From positions 1-8,432 of the forward strand of contig FR884462.1 of assembly GCA_000435535.1 (NCBI GenBank): a DNA stretch of 8,432 bases, given 5' to 3'. Shown in pieces: positions 1 through 5,271 of this stretch (position 1 is the stretch's first letter; each line of letters starts with the position of its first letter). The notes beneath the pieces are model-generated. The model saw nothing but the letters and a program-made list of their open reading frames with translations. It had not been told where the DNA came from and searched no databases. The translations under genes were made by a program, and so were the position numbers. Origin of the DNA: Clostridium sp. CAG:575. Lineage in GTDB: Bacteria > Bacillota > Clostridia > TANB77 > CAG-508.

Positions 1-1
1 T

Positions 2-853
2 CTCAATATAGATATTGAAAACGGTGAAGATATGGTTAACTTTATAGCTAATTACTGTTTAGAGGATTTATTATTCAAATTGGCTAAAAAATCCAAATTA
101 AATATATCTAAATATTATAAAAATGATAACTTTTACATAACAGAACAGGCATTATCAGACTTATTCTTTACCTTACAATCTGAATATGAAGATGACTTTG
201 AATTTTATCAAGATATATTTATTAATCTTATAACAAGTGAAAAAGAAAATATAAGCCCTAAAGAATTCGATAAAATCGAGGCTGATTTTAGAGCAGAATT
301 TCCTGATTTATTTGAAGATGAATCTGCTAATTTTGATTTAATAAACTTAAGTTATAGGGTAAATGATTTAACATTAGATTTTACTATGGATGACTTTTAC
401 TATTTTCATAAAGAACTTAATCTGCCTAAAAGTATTCCATATTCTTTTAGAACTGATGATTATCTTAATGTGTTATTTATCTCATATAAACAGTTATTGT
501 CTTTAGATAGTAATATTAAGATAAAAAAATGTGCTAATTGTGGTAAATACTTTATTCCAAAAACTATGCATGATACTAAATATTGCGATGAAATATTTAA
601 AGATAATAAAACATGTAAAGAATTTGGTAGAGAACTAGCCTATAAAGAAAGTTTAGCGCAGAAGCCTATTCTTAAAGCTTATAGAAGTAGATATCAAACT
701 CTTTCAAAGCAAGCATCTGAAAGAGAAAAACATGAAATGTATGAATATTTCAAAAAAGAAGGTCCTACAATTAGGAAAAAATTTATTGATGGAGAAATTA
801 CAGCAAAAGAATTTCAAGACTGGATTAATAGTACTAAAGTTAGGAAAAAATAA
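2..853 (+). CDS. DUF6076-like zinc-finger protein, 5' end outside the window
   Basis: The frame is open to the left edge (codons from base 2), so the ATG at 32 need not be the start and the gene is probably 5'-partial. Numbered from that ATG, 273 residues are visible. The N-terminal two thirds is acidic, probably helical, and unassigned. A four-cysteine cluster follows (C167, C170, C185, C195, in the context KKCANCGKYF ... YCDEIF ... KTCKEFG), which looks like a treble-clef or CGNR-like zinc site. The C-terminal tail is lysine-rich and helical, suggesting nucleic-acid contact. From family knowledge this matches DUF6076-type proteins of Bacillota, whose function is unknown to me. The gene ends 52 nt before the integrase, in the same direction and with no terminator between, so co-transcription is likely and it is probably element cargo or an accessory. 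The family call comes from motif memory, not a search. Confidence 0.6.
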   Translation, partial: LNIDIENGEDMVNFIANYCLEDLLFKLAKKSKLNISKYYKNDNFYITEQALSDLFFTLQSEYEDDFEFYQDIFINLITSEKENISPKEFDKIEADFRAEFPDLFEDESANFDLINLSYRVNDLTLDFTMDDFYYFHKELNLPKSIPYSFRTDDYLNVLFISYKQLLSLDSNIKIKKCANCGKYFIPKTMHDTKYCDEIFKDNKTCKEFGRELAYKESLAQKPILKAYRSRYQTLSKQASEREKHEMYEYFKKEGPTIRKKFIDGEITAKEFQDWINSTKVRKK

Positions 854-890
854 TTTAATATATAAAATCCTTGCCATAGGTATGCTGAAA

Positions 891-898
891 GGAGGTGA
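891..898 (+). promoter_or_regulatory. Ribosome binding site that fixes the integrase start
   Basis: GGAGGTGA lies 7 nt before the ATG at 906. The integrase frame stays open upstream to 732, but no comparable site precedes that ATG, and the extra 58 codons overlap the preceding gene. Confidence 0.8.
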
Positions 899-905
899 AA
901 AAGTA

Positions 906-2081
906 ATGGCAGGGTATCTTGAAAAGAGAGGCAAACGCTCTTGGAGATTAATTGTATCTCATGGTTATGACAGCTATGGTAACAGAATTAGATATACCAA
1001 AAGCATTAAAGCAAATAGTAGACGTGAAGCAGACAAAGAACTTGTGAACTTTGTTTATGAGATAGAAAATGGTATTGTTTTACAGAACTCTTCAATGACC
1101 TTTAAAGAATTTACAGATTTATGGGCTAAAAATTATGGTGAAAAAGAATTAGCACCTAAAACTTATGAAAGATATAAAGGAATGCTAAAATCACGAATTA
1201 TCCCCTACTTCGGTCATTATAAGTTATGCAATATTAAACCAACTCACATTATGAGTTTTTACGATTATCTTTCAAAAGATCATCAACTTAAAAGATGTAA
1301 AAATCATAATGGAAAGACTGTAATGAAAGGCTTATCCTCTAAAACAATACTAGAGCACCATCGCTTACTACACGCTATGTTACAAAATGCTGTATATTGG
1401 CAAATACTACCTTATAATCCAGCAGATAGAGTAAAACCACCTAAGCATGAAAGACCTCAAATTAAATACTATGATGATGTTCAATGTAAACAATTACTAG
1501 AGGCATTAGAAAATGAAGAAATCAAATTTCAAACTATTGTTATATTAACATTGTTTACTGGTATGCGTAGAGGCGAAGTATTGGGCTTAGAATGGTCAGA
1601 TATCGACTTTGAGAATGGATTTGTTAATATTACTAAGTCTAGTCAGTATATTGCAGATAAAGGCATTTTCGTAAAAGATCCAAAGACTCGTAGTTCAATT
1701 AGGAAAGTCGGAATACCTGATATTGTAATAAATATGCTTAATAAGTATAAAGCTTGGTATGATCAAGAAAAAGAAAAATGTGGCAACTTATGGGTTAACT
1801 CAAATAGACTATTTGTTACTTGGAATGGTAAGCCAATGCATCCTGATACTGTTACAGATTGGTTTCGTTCTTTCATTAAAAAGAACAATCTACCAAAAAT
1901 TACTTTCCATGGTTTGCGACACACAAATGCTACTTTGCTCGTTTCACAAAATGTGGATGTAGCAGTTATAGCATCAAGATTAGGGCATGCTCAAATAACA
2001 ACTACCTTAAACTTCTATGTGCATCCAGTTGAGGCTAATAATAAGGAAGCTGGTAATGTTTTAGAGAAAGTGCTCGCATAA
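906..2081 (+). CDS. Tyrosine recombinase / integrase of an integrative element
   Basis: This 391-residue protein catalyses site-specific integration and excision of its element through a 3'-phosphotyrosyl intermediate. Residues 1-56 form an arm-binding, AP2-like N-terminal domain (YLEKRGKRSWRL ... READKEL). Residues 64-185 are the SAM-like core-binding domain, and residues 190-391 the catalytic domain. The catalytic set is complete: R221 (TGMRRGE), K260 (KDPKTRSS hairpin), H335 and R338 (FHGLRHT), H361 (RLGHAQ) and nucleophile Y371 (LNFYVHP). The length is normal for Tn916/phage-type integrases. The start is chosen from the strong ribosome binding site at 891-898. An att-like initiator-tRNA fragment follows about 190 bp downstream, as expected for an integrase at the end of its element. 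No excisionase gene is visible in the window. The gene appears intact. Confidence 0.95.
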   Translation: MAGYLEKRGKRSWRLIVSHGYDSYGNRIRYTKSIKANSRREADKELVNFVYEIENGIVLQNSSMTFKEFTDLWAKNYGEKELAPKTYERYKGMLKSRIIPYFGHYKLCNIKPTHIMSFYDYLSKDHQLKRCKNHNGKTVMKGLSSKTILEHHRLLHAMLQNAVYWQILPYNPADRVKPPKHERPQIKYYDDVQCKQLLEALENEEIKFQTIVILTLFTGMRRGEVLGLEWSDIDFENGFVNITKSSQYIADKGIFVKDPKTRSSIRKVGIPDIVINMLNKYKAWYDQEKEKCGNLWVNSNRLFVTWNGKPMHPDTVTDWFRSFIKKNNLPKITFHGLRHTNATLLVSQNVDVAVIASRLGHAQITTTLNFYVHPVEANNKEAGNVLEKVLA

Positions 2082-2169
2082 AAACTCTTTTCAAAATTTC
2101 TCGAAAATTACTTTTTTGATTTTCTAAGTTTAATATAAATTAGTAAGGCTAAAATGTGCTATTTAATGT

Positions 2170-2216
2170 ATAAAAATGTAGGGACTGTCCCCAAATTGTC
2201 CCCACTTTTATAAAAA
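2170..2216 (+). repeat. Probable integrase arm-binding repeats (two TGTCCCC, 11-bp period)
   Basis: TGTCCCC occurs at 2186-2192 and 2197-2203, one helical turn apart, next to the 13-mer ATAAAAATGTAGG (2170-2182). Short direct repeats beside the att core commonly bind the N-terminal domain of tyrosine integrases (the Tn916 DR2 and lambda arm sites are the precedents). The 10-mer ATTGTCCCCA (2195-2204) and the 13-mer both recur at 4501-4533. The role is inferred from position. Confidence 0.5.
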
Positions 2217-2229
2217 TAGATTTTTAGCA

Positions 2230-2263
2230 AAAAAATTAAAGAGCCACAATTTCTTGCGACTCT
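2230..2263 (-). terminator. Rho-independent terminator, leftward, behind the tRNA-Met fragment
   Basis: Read on the minus strand, a 10-bp stem (2254-2263 with 2240-2249, two G-U pairs) closes a GAAA tetraloop and is followed by a T-rich run broken by AA. It lies 11 nt past the CCA end of the tRNA fragment and looks like the original tRNA-gene terminator carried with the att site. Confidence 0.8.
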
Positions 2264-2274
2264 AGTTAAATTCT

Positions 2275-2319
2275 TGGTTGCGGGAGTAGGACTCGAACCT
2301 ACGACCTTCGGGTTATGAG
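2275..2319 (-). pseudogene. 3' half of an initiator tRNA-Met (CAT) gene: att core fragment
   Basis: On the minus strand these 45 nt fit tRNA positions 32-76 exactly: anticodon loop CTCATAA, anticodon-stem strand CCCGA, variable AGGTC, T-stem GTAGG/CCTAC around loop TTCGAGT, acceptor strand TCCCGCA, A73 and encoded CCA. The run of three C after the anticodon loop and A72 in the acceptor strand are initiator-tRNA marks. The 5' half is absent: to the right, the sequence departs from a tRNA right after the anticodon loop. A piece cut at the anticodon loop and lying next to an integrase gene is the usual product of integration into a tRNA gene. It is not a functional tRNA. Confidence 0.88.
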
Positions 2320-2321
2320 AA
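2309..2321 (+). repeat. Direct repeat CGGGTTATGAGAA, copy 1 (att-like core)
   Basis: This 13-bp sequence is repeated exactly at 4374-4386. Eleven bases belong to the tRNA anticodon arm. The last two (AA) do not belong to the tRNA and yet are shared, so the copies derive from an att sequence rather than from two intact tRNA genes. Confidence 0.6.
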
Positions 2322-2432
2322 ACAGTTTTAGAATATCAAAGTGAATTATCTGCTATTGAAATGGAAGAAGTATTTACAGAAGGATTTTCTCTGGCTGTAT
2401 CTTTACTGCTGGAAGCAATTTCAAAGGAATAA
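2319..2432 (+). pseudogene. C-terminal remnant of a DUF6809-like small protein, cut at the att core
   Basis: Thirty-seven codons run from the att core to a TAA at 2430. The translation contains the blocks LEYQSELSAIEMEEVF and TEGFSLAVSLLLEAISKE. The ending, with Gly-Phe followed by a small/hydrophobic helix and a Glu, resembles the C-terminus of DUF6809-type small proteins that I associate with mobile elements of Bacillota. The in-frame codon just upstream is TGA, inside the tRNA-derived core, so the reading frame stops exactly at the recombination junction and the 5' part of the gene is missing. No start codon with a ribosome binding site exists for the remnant. The coding nature rests on the protein-like sequence and the junction position. 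The family name is tentative. Confidence 0.5.
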
Positions 2433-2436
2433 TGTA

Positions 2437-2494
2437 CCCCCTCCCCCGTCCTATTTCCCGAAAGTTTTTAAAGTTCTTCCCTCGCCGTTCCCCC
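2437..2494. other. C-rich stretch between the DUF6809-like remnant and the HAD gene
   Basis: Five C-runs of 3-5 bases (2437-2441, 2443-2447, 2457-2459, 2479-2481, 2490-2494) stand out from the A+T-rich surroundings. On the minus strand they are G-runs, but the loops between them are uneven and mostly long, so a stable G-quadruplex is uncertain. No gene was seen here. The composition suggests sequence of different origin from its neighbours. Confidence 0.4.
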
Positions 2495-2599
2495 TTTTTA
2501 CTTTGTAGAAATTAGAGGCGTGGGTGTCTTTATATTTTCGGTATATATTTTTTATTTATATTTCAATACTTATAGATAATATCTACCGATTATCACACT

Positions 2600-2633
2600 A
2601 AAAAATAGATTAGTTATATTTCAAACTAATCTA
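2600..2633 (-). terminator. Rho-independent terminator of the NUDIX-ASCH-HAD operon
   Basis: A perfect 10-bp stem TAGATTAGTT/AACTAATCTA (2606-2615 with 2624-2633) has an 8-nt loop. Read leftward it is followed by six T (2605-2600). It lies 43 nt past the HAD stop codon. Confidence 0.85.
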
Positions 2634-2645
2634 TAAATTGTAATT

Positions 2646-2680
2646 TGTAACTATACTTAAAAGTTTAAGTTGTAACTATA
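2646..2680. repeat. Palindrome ACTTAAAAGTTTAAGT inside a direct repeat TGTAACTATA
   Basis: The 16-bp palindrome (2655-2670, 7-bp arms) is flanked by two copies of TGTAACTATA (2646-2655 and 2671-2680), 25 bp apart. The right copy overlaps the last codons of the HAD gene. It could be a short duplication, a protein site or a second RNA hairpin. No function is assigned. Confidence 0.55.
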
Positions 2681-3248
2681 AATTATTTTTTATATCTATA
2701 ATAGAGGTAAATATAAATGATTTTATCCCTAATCCATTTGCTACAATAACATTTTTTTCTTTGTCATCGAAAAATAATGTTTCCTCTTTATTTAAACTAA
2801 ATCTATTAAGTACTAAGTTATAAATTTCATAACTTGGTTTAATTAAATGTTCTTGATAAGAATATATTCCCCCATCAAACATATCATTTATATTAATAAT
2901 ACTATTTATGTAATTATAGCTATCTTCTGTTATGTTAGTTAACAAAAATAGTTTATACCCATCTTTTTTTAATTTTTTTATAAATTCAAAATTATTTTCT
3001 ATTAAAGGATATGATTTTTTTAAATTATCTTTTTCTAGAATATATTTAATATCATTGAAATCTTTTTCATTTTGCAAACTGTTTATATATTCTTGAATGC
3101 TTAATTTTCCTAGTAAGCATTTTTTAAATTCTTTACCATAAGCAGTCTTATAAATATAATCACAATCTTTACCTAATATTTTTTCAATATTATCTTTACT
3201 ATCATCGAAAAGTATTCCTCCAACATCCAATATAATATTTTTAATCAT
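2676..3248 (-). CDS. HAD-superfamily phosphatase (HAD-IA, YihX-like)
   Basis: This 190-residue predicted cytosolic phosphohydrolase fits the HAD fold from end to end. Motif I is IILDVGGILFD with nucleophile D8; the +2 position is glycine, as in YihX-like members. A helical cap (about 16-80) follows. Motif II is LFLLTN (T104), motif III is HLIKPSYEIY (K137), and motif IV is LFFDDKEKN (D161, D162). The substrate cannot be read from the sequence; known relatives act on sugar phosphates or FMN-type phosphomonoesters. The start is supported by GGAGG five bases upstream of the ATG region (3253-3259). It is the last gene of the leftward operon, 34 nt after the ASCH gene, and ends just before a strong terminator. 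No damage is visible. Confidence 0.88.
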   Translation of the reverse strand: MIKNIILDVGGILFDDSKDNIEKILGKDCDYIYKTAYGKEFKKCLLGKLSIQEYINSLQNEKDFNDIKYILEKDNLKKSYPLIENNFEFIKKLKKDGYKLFLLTNITEDSYNYINSIININDMFDGGIYSYQEHLIKPSYEIYNLVLNRFSLNKEETLFFDDKEKNVIVANGLGIKSFIFTSIIDIKNNL

Positions 3249-3282
3249 TAACTCCCTCCATTACAAATTACTATTTATAAAA

Positions 3283-3669
3283 TTATTTCATATCATATTC
3301 CCACAAACTCAATTTTCCTTTTGCCTCTATCGGTTCATCAAATACTTCTACATTCTCCAGCTGCCATGCAAATTTTTCAATAAATGTGCTTTTAGCATAA
3401 ACATCTTTATTCTCTTTTAAACATTTTCCTTTGAAATCATCATCACATTTTATGCAATCTACTAATGTTACTTTTCCTAATATTTTTCCTACTGGCAATT
3501 CTTTTGGAAGATATTTTGATAATCTTTTCATTGCTTCTTTATCAATTCCTTTTCCTGCATGTATTAATAATTCTCCTCTATATTTTGTTTGCCAACTTCT
3601 AAATTCATATCTTTTGTTACCTTGCATTATTAATGTTGCCCAAGGTTGTTTTATCGTTAATACTTTCAT
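3283..3669 (-). CDS. ASCH-domain (PUA-like) protein
   Basis: The whole 128-residue protein is one ASCH domain, a small beta-barrel of the PUA superfamily thought to bind RNA or modified nucleotides. Visible features are the opening strand MKVLTIKQPWATLIMQG, the conserved GNKRYEFRSW block (K19, E22, R24) lining the putative cleft, YRGELLIHAGK, the strand LPVGKILGKVTLVDC, and the closing WQLENVEVF ... GKLSLWEY. The Thr that follows the catalytic Lys in YqfB-type N4-acetylcytidine amidohydrolases is not at the equivalent place, so that enzyme activity should not be assumed. AGGAGG sits 3 nt before the ATG, an unusually short gap. It lies 12 nt after the NUDIX gene and is probably co-translated with it. 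Confidence 0.88.
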   Translation of the reverse strand: MKVLTIKQPWATLIMQGNKRYEFRSWQTKYRGELLIHAGKGIDKEAMKRLSKYLPKELPVGKILGKVTLVDCIKCDDDFKGKCLKENKDVYAKSTFIEKFAWQLENVEVFDEPIEAKGKLSLWEYDMK

Positions 3670-3681
3670 ATTCCTCCTGTT

Positions 3682-4155
3682 TTATTTCAAATCATTATTT
3701 ATTTTATGTATTGGAAATTTATTTTCTTTTAAAACTTCTTTTACAGCTCTTGGCAATAGTGGATACTCATCAATTTTATTTATCTCTATCCATTCATATT
3801 GCAAATAATCTTTTCCTTCAATATTTTTCATTGTATATTCTATTTTTTTATCATCTTCATTTGTAAATTCTATTTTATGTACAAACATTATTTCATGGTA
3901 TTTTGAACCTTTCATCTCAAAAAAGTTTTCTATTGTTGATATATATCCTGTTATTTCTATGTTTTTTCCTAATTCTTCTTTAATTTCTCTTTTAATTGTA
4001 TCAGCTGAATTTTCTCCTATTTCTACTCTTCCTCCAATTAATGCATAGTGGTCAGAATTAATATTTCTATGAACCAAAATTTTGCCATTATGTATCATTA
4101 CTCCTGCTGCTCTTACATTTAACTTATAATTATCTACATCAATTGTTATATCCAT
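3682..4155 (-). CDS. NUDIX hydrolase
   Basis: This protein of 157 residues is predicted to hydrolyse a nucleoside diphosphate linked to another moiety, with Mg2+. The Nudix box is complete, from GRVEIGE through REIKEELG (G48, E54, R62, E63, E66, E67 and G69, counted from an ATG six codons further upstream). The usual hydrophobic residue after the last Gly is K70. The lead strand VRAAGVMIHNGKILVHR and a C-terminal WIEINKIDEYPLLP are typical of the fold. I start at the ATG at 4155 rather than 4173 because GGAGAG (4162-4167) sits correctly only for 4155. First gene of the leftward operon, with a TATAAT box 27 nt upstream of the start. The substrate is unknown (damaged dNTPs, ADP-ribose and mRNA caps are all possible in this family). 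Confidence 0.9.
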   Translation of the reverse strand: MDITIDVDNYKLNVRAAGVMIHNGKILVHRNINSDHYALIGGRVEIGENSADTIKREIKEELGKNIEITGYISTIENFFEMKGSKYHEIMFVHKIEFTNEDDKKIEYTMKNIEGKDYLQYEWIEINKIDEYPLLPRAVKEVLKENKFPIHKINNDLK

Positions 4156-4181
4156 ATAAATCTCTCCTTTCATTTACCCCA

Positions 4182-4210
4182 ATTATACCACTTCCTGTGA
4201 ATAATTTAAA
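4182..4210 (-). promoter_or_regulatory. Probable promoter of the NUDIX-ASCH-HAD operon
   Basis: A perfect -10 TATAAT (4187-4182 on the minus strand) has a 17-bp spacer from a weak -35-like TTTAAA (4210-4205). It lies just upstream of the NUDIX ribosome binding site. Confidence 0.6.
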
Positions 4211-4258
4211 TACATTCCTTGTTAAAACTTGTCTAACTCAGTCAACTCTCGCCATAAC

Positions 4259-4276
4259 TGTGACCAAAGTGTGACA
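4259..4276 (+). repeat. Second arm-like repeat pair (TGTGAC, 11-bp period)
   Basis: TGTGACC (4259) and TGTGACA (4270) are 11 bp apart. Together with the bases between them they align with the TGTCCCC pair at 2186-2203 as ACTGTnnCCAAAnTGT. Both pairs lie left of a leftward terminator and a CGGGTTATGAGAA core. Confidence 0.45.
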
Positions 4277-4296
4277 TTTTCACTTGAAAACGCAAG

Positions 4297-4329
4297 AAAA
4301 AAGCACCTGCCAAAATCTAGCAAATGCTT
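4297..4329 (-). terminator. Rho-independent terminator, leftward, at the second att-like site
   Basis: On the minus strand AGCATTTGCT pairs with GGCAGGTGCT (10-11 bp, three G-U pairs, 7-nt loop) and is followed by six T (4302-4297). It stands the same distance from the core as the terminator behind the tRNA-Met fragment. No gene immediately upstream on that strand needs it. Confidence 0.7.
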
Positions 4330-4373
4330 CATTTTATTATATTTTCCGAGTCTAGTATCAAATCATTGGTATC

Positions 4374-4386
4374 CGGGTTATGAGAA
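4374..4386 (+). repeat. Direct repeat CGGGTTATGAGAA, copy 2 (second att-like core)
   Basis: This copy is identical over 13 bp to 2309-2321. In the same ungapped register, the following 34 bases on the minus strand keep a few T-loop-like positions (TTTGATA where the tRNA has TTCGAGT) but no pairing T-stem, so it is at best a badly decayed tRNA 3' half. Confidence 0.5.
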
Positions 4387-4500
4387 TTTGATTGTAATTT
4401 TTGAGAAATTTTGTTAACTTTAGTTTTTATTAGTTTTAATAGGGTTAGAGCAAATTGGTAAGATTATGAAATCGGTTAAATTTTGTACTTTTTAGCAATG

Positions 4501-4533
4501 ATTGTCCCCAATAACTTTTAATAAAAATGTAGG
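4501..4533 (+). repeat. Diverged copy of the integrase-proximal arm sequence
   Basis: ATTGTCCCCA (4501-4510) and ATAAAAATGTAGG (4521-4533) are exact copies of 2195-2204 and 2170-2182. In between, CTTTTA followed by TAAAAAT also matches 2205-2216 with small gaps. This is probably an arm site or the left end of a related element starting at the 4374 core. Confidence 0.45.
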
Positions 4534-4541
4534 TTTATAAA

Positions 4542-4832
4542 ATGAATAATTTAAGAGAAGTTAAAGATGATTTATTAAAAGATTGGTTATAATTTAGAGA
4601 GGATGAGCTATCTTCTCTCACTTGTGAAGAAGATAGAAAACATTGGGTTTATTTTGATGAGATTTCTAAGAAAATCTTAAATAGTATTCCTAAACACAAT
4701 AGGGCTTACGTTCAAAAACAACTCAATATTCTTGATGATAATTTCTTGGATTATCTGGGCTATTGGAATGAGAAGTATTATAGAAATGGATTTTGTGATG
4801 GTATTCAGATAATTAGTGGTACTCTTGAATAA
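4542..4832 (+). pseudogene. Small hypothetical protein gene broken by a TAA at codon 17
   Basis: The frame would give 96 codons plus stop: MNNLREVKDDLLKDWL, then TAA (4590-4592), then FREDELSSLTCEEDRKHWVY through to ILDDNFLDYLGYWNEK and YYRNGFCDGIQIISGTLE, ending in TAA at 4830. The second part is clearly protein-like. It has no ATG, GTG or TTG near its beginning that could restart translation, so one substitution (for example GAA or CAA to TAA) explains the break. The C-terminal aromatic-Gly-Phe helix recalls the DUF6809-like remnant at 2319-2432, but I cannot name the family. The ribosome binding site is weak (AGG at 4531). It sits just inside the second att-like site, where small element-borne genes are often found. 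Function unknown. Confidence 0.6.
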
Positions 4833-4839
4833 TATTAAT

Positions 4840-4868
4840 AGGGTAAAATGAAAAGAACATTTTACCCT
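4840..4868. terminator. Perfect 11-bp hairpin between convergent pseudogenes
   Basis: AGGGTAAAATG (4840-4850) and CATTTTACCCT (4858-4868) form a perfect stem with a 7-nt loop. T-runs are short on both sides. Its place between the plus-strand gene ending at 4832 and the minus-strand gene ending at 4877 suggests a bidirectional terminator. Confidence 0.6.
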
Positions 4869-4876
4869 ATTTCTCG

Positions 4877-5260
4877 TTACTTCAATTCTTTTAATTTAGC
4901 AGTTATATCAGAATTATAAATATACTTGCCATCAATTTTTTCATATACATCTCCAACTTTTGCATTTTTAGGTAAATCTATATCAGATATTGCATATGGT
5001 CCTCCATCACCATGTTCTGATATACCAACTGATCTCTAATCCATTACCGAAGCGAAGTCATTTCCATTGCAACTTTTATTATCTAAAAAAACTTTTCTTC
5101 TCTCATATCTATTATATTCTTCCATAACATTATTCTCTTCATTTTTATTTTGTATATTATTTATTGTATTTTCTAATGCATTTTTTAGCTCTTCAATAAA
5201 TTCCTTTATAAAATTATTATTACTATTATCATTTCTTCTATCAAATAGATTTAAGTCCAC
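4877..5260 (-). pseudogene. Hypothetical partner of the endonuclease, broken by a TAG
   Basis: The frame starts at a GTG at 5260 with GGAGG (5267-5271) upstream and would encode 127 residues. The first 74 form an acidic, Asn-rich helical region (FIKEFIEELKNALENTINNI ... EENNVMEEYNRYERRKVF). A TAG at 5038-5036 interrupts right after NDFASVMD. The frame then continues as RSVGISEHGDGGPYAISDID and KVGDVYEKIDGKYIYNSDIT to a TAA at 4877-4879. The continuation reads as one coherent protein, and a single TGG-to-TAG change would explain the stop. The gene follows the endonuclease remnant by 11 nt in the same direction, so it was probably its operon partner. I do not recognise the family. A truncated 74-residue product is possible but unlikely to be functional. 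Confidence 0.6.
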
Positions 5261-5271
5261 TATTTAGCCTC

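Larger units (their letters stand above)
1..2321 (+). mobile_element. Right end of a tyrosine-integrase integrative element (left end outside)
   Basis: The integrase, the paired TGTCCCC repeats and the tRNA-Met 3'-half core stand in the order typical of one end of an integrative element. The other end and the cargo are not in the window, so it cannot be told from this sequence whether it is a prophage, an ICE or a smaller element. Confidence 0.5.
2309..4386. mobile_element. Putative decayed integrative segment carrying the NUDIX-ASCH-HAD operon
   Basis: The segment is bounded by the exact 13-bp repeat at 2309 and 4374. It carries the DUF6809-like remnant, the three-gene operon, and on its right flank the same repeat-terminator-core layout as the integrase-bearing element to the left. 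No integrase is left inside it. Element status is an inference from its ends. Confidence 0.35.

Noticed and set aside
732..905. N-terminal extension of the integrase from an ATG at 732
   Set aside because: It overlaps the preceding gene, is Lys-rich without domain sense, and the strong ribosome binding site points to 906.
2082..2140. Terminator directly after the integrase stop
   Set aside because: Only a 5-bp stem around AAAATTTCTCGAAAATT can be drawn, too weak to call.
3431..3866. Plus-strand open frames opposite the ASCH and NUDIX genes
   Set aside because: Phe/Leu/Ser-rich shadow translations of A+T-rich coding sequence on the other strand; no start signals.
4341..4386. Second tRNA-Met 3' half
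   Set aside because: Only the anticodon-arm 11-mer matches well. The T-stem does not pair and there is no CCA end, so I list only the repeat and the shared layout.
4229..4417. 62-codon plus-strand frame as a real small gene
   Set aside because: It runs through the terminator hairpin and the att-like core and has no ribosome binding site. I treat it at most as a remnant of an integrase 3' end.
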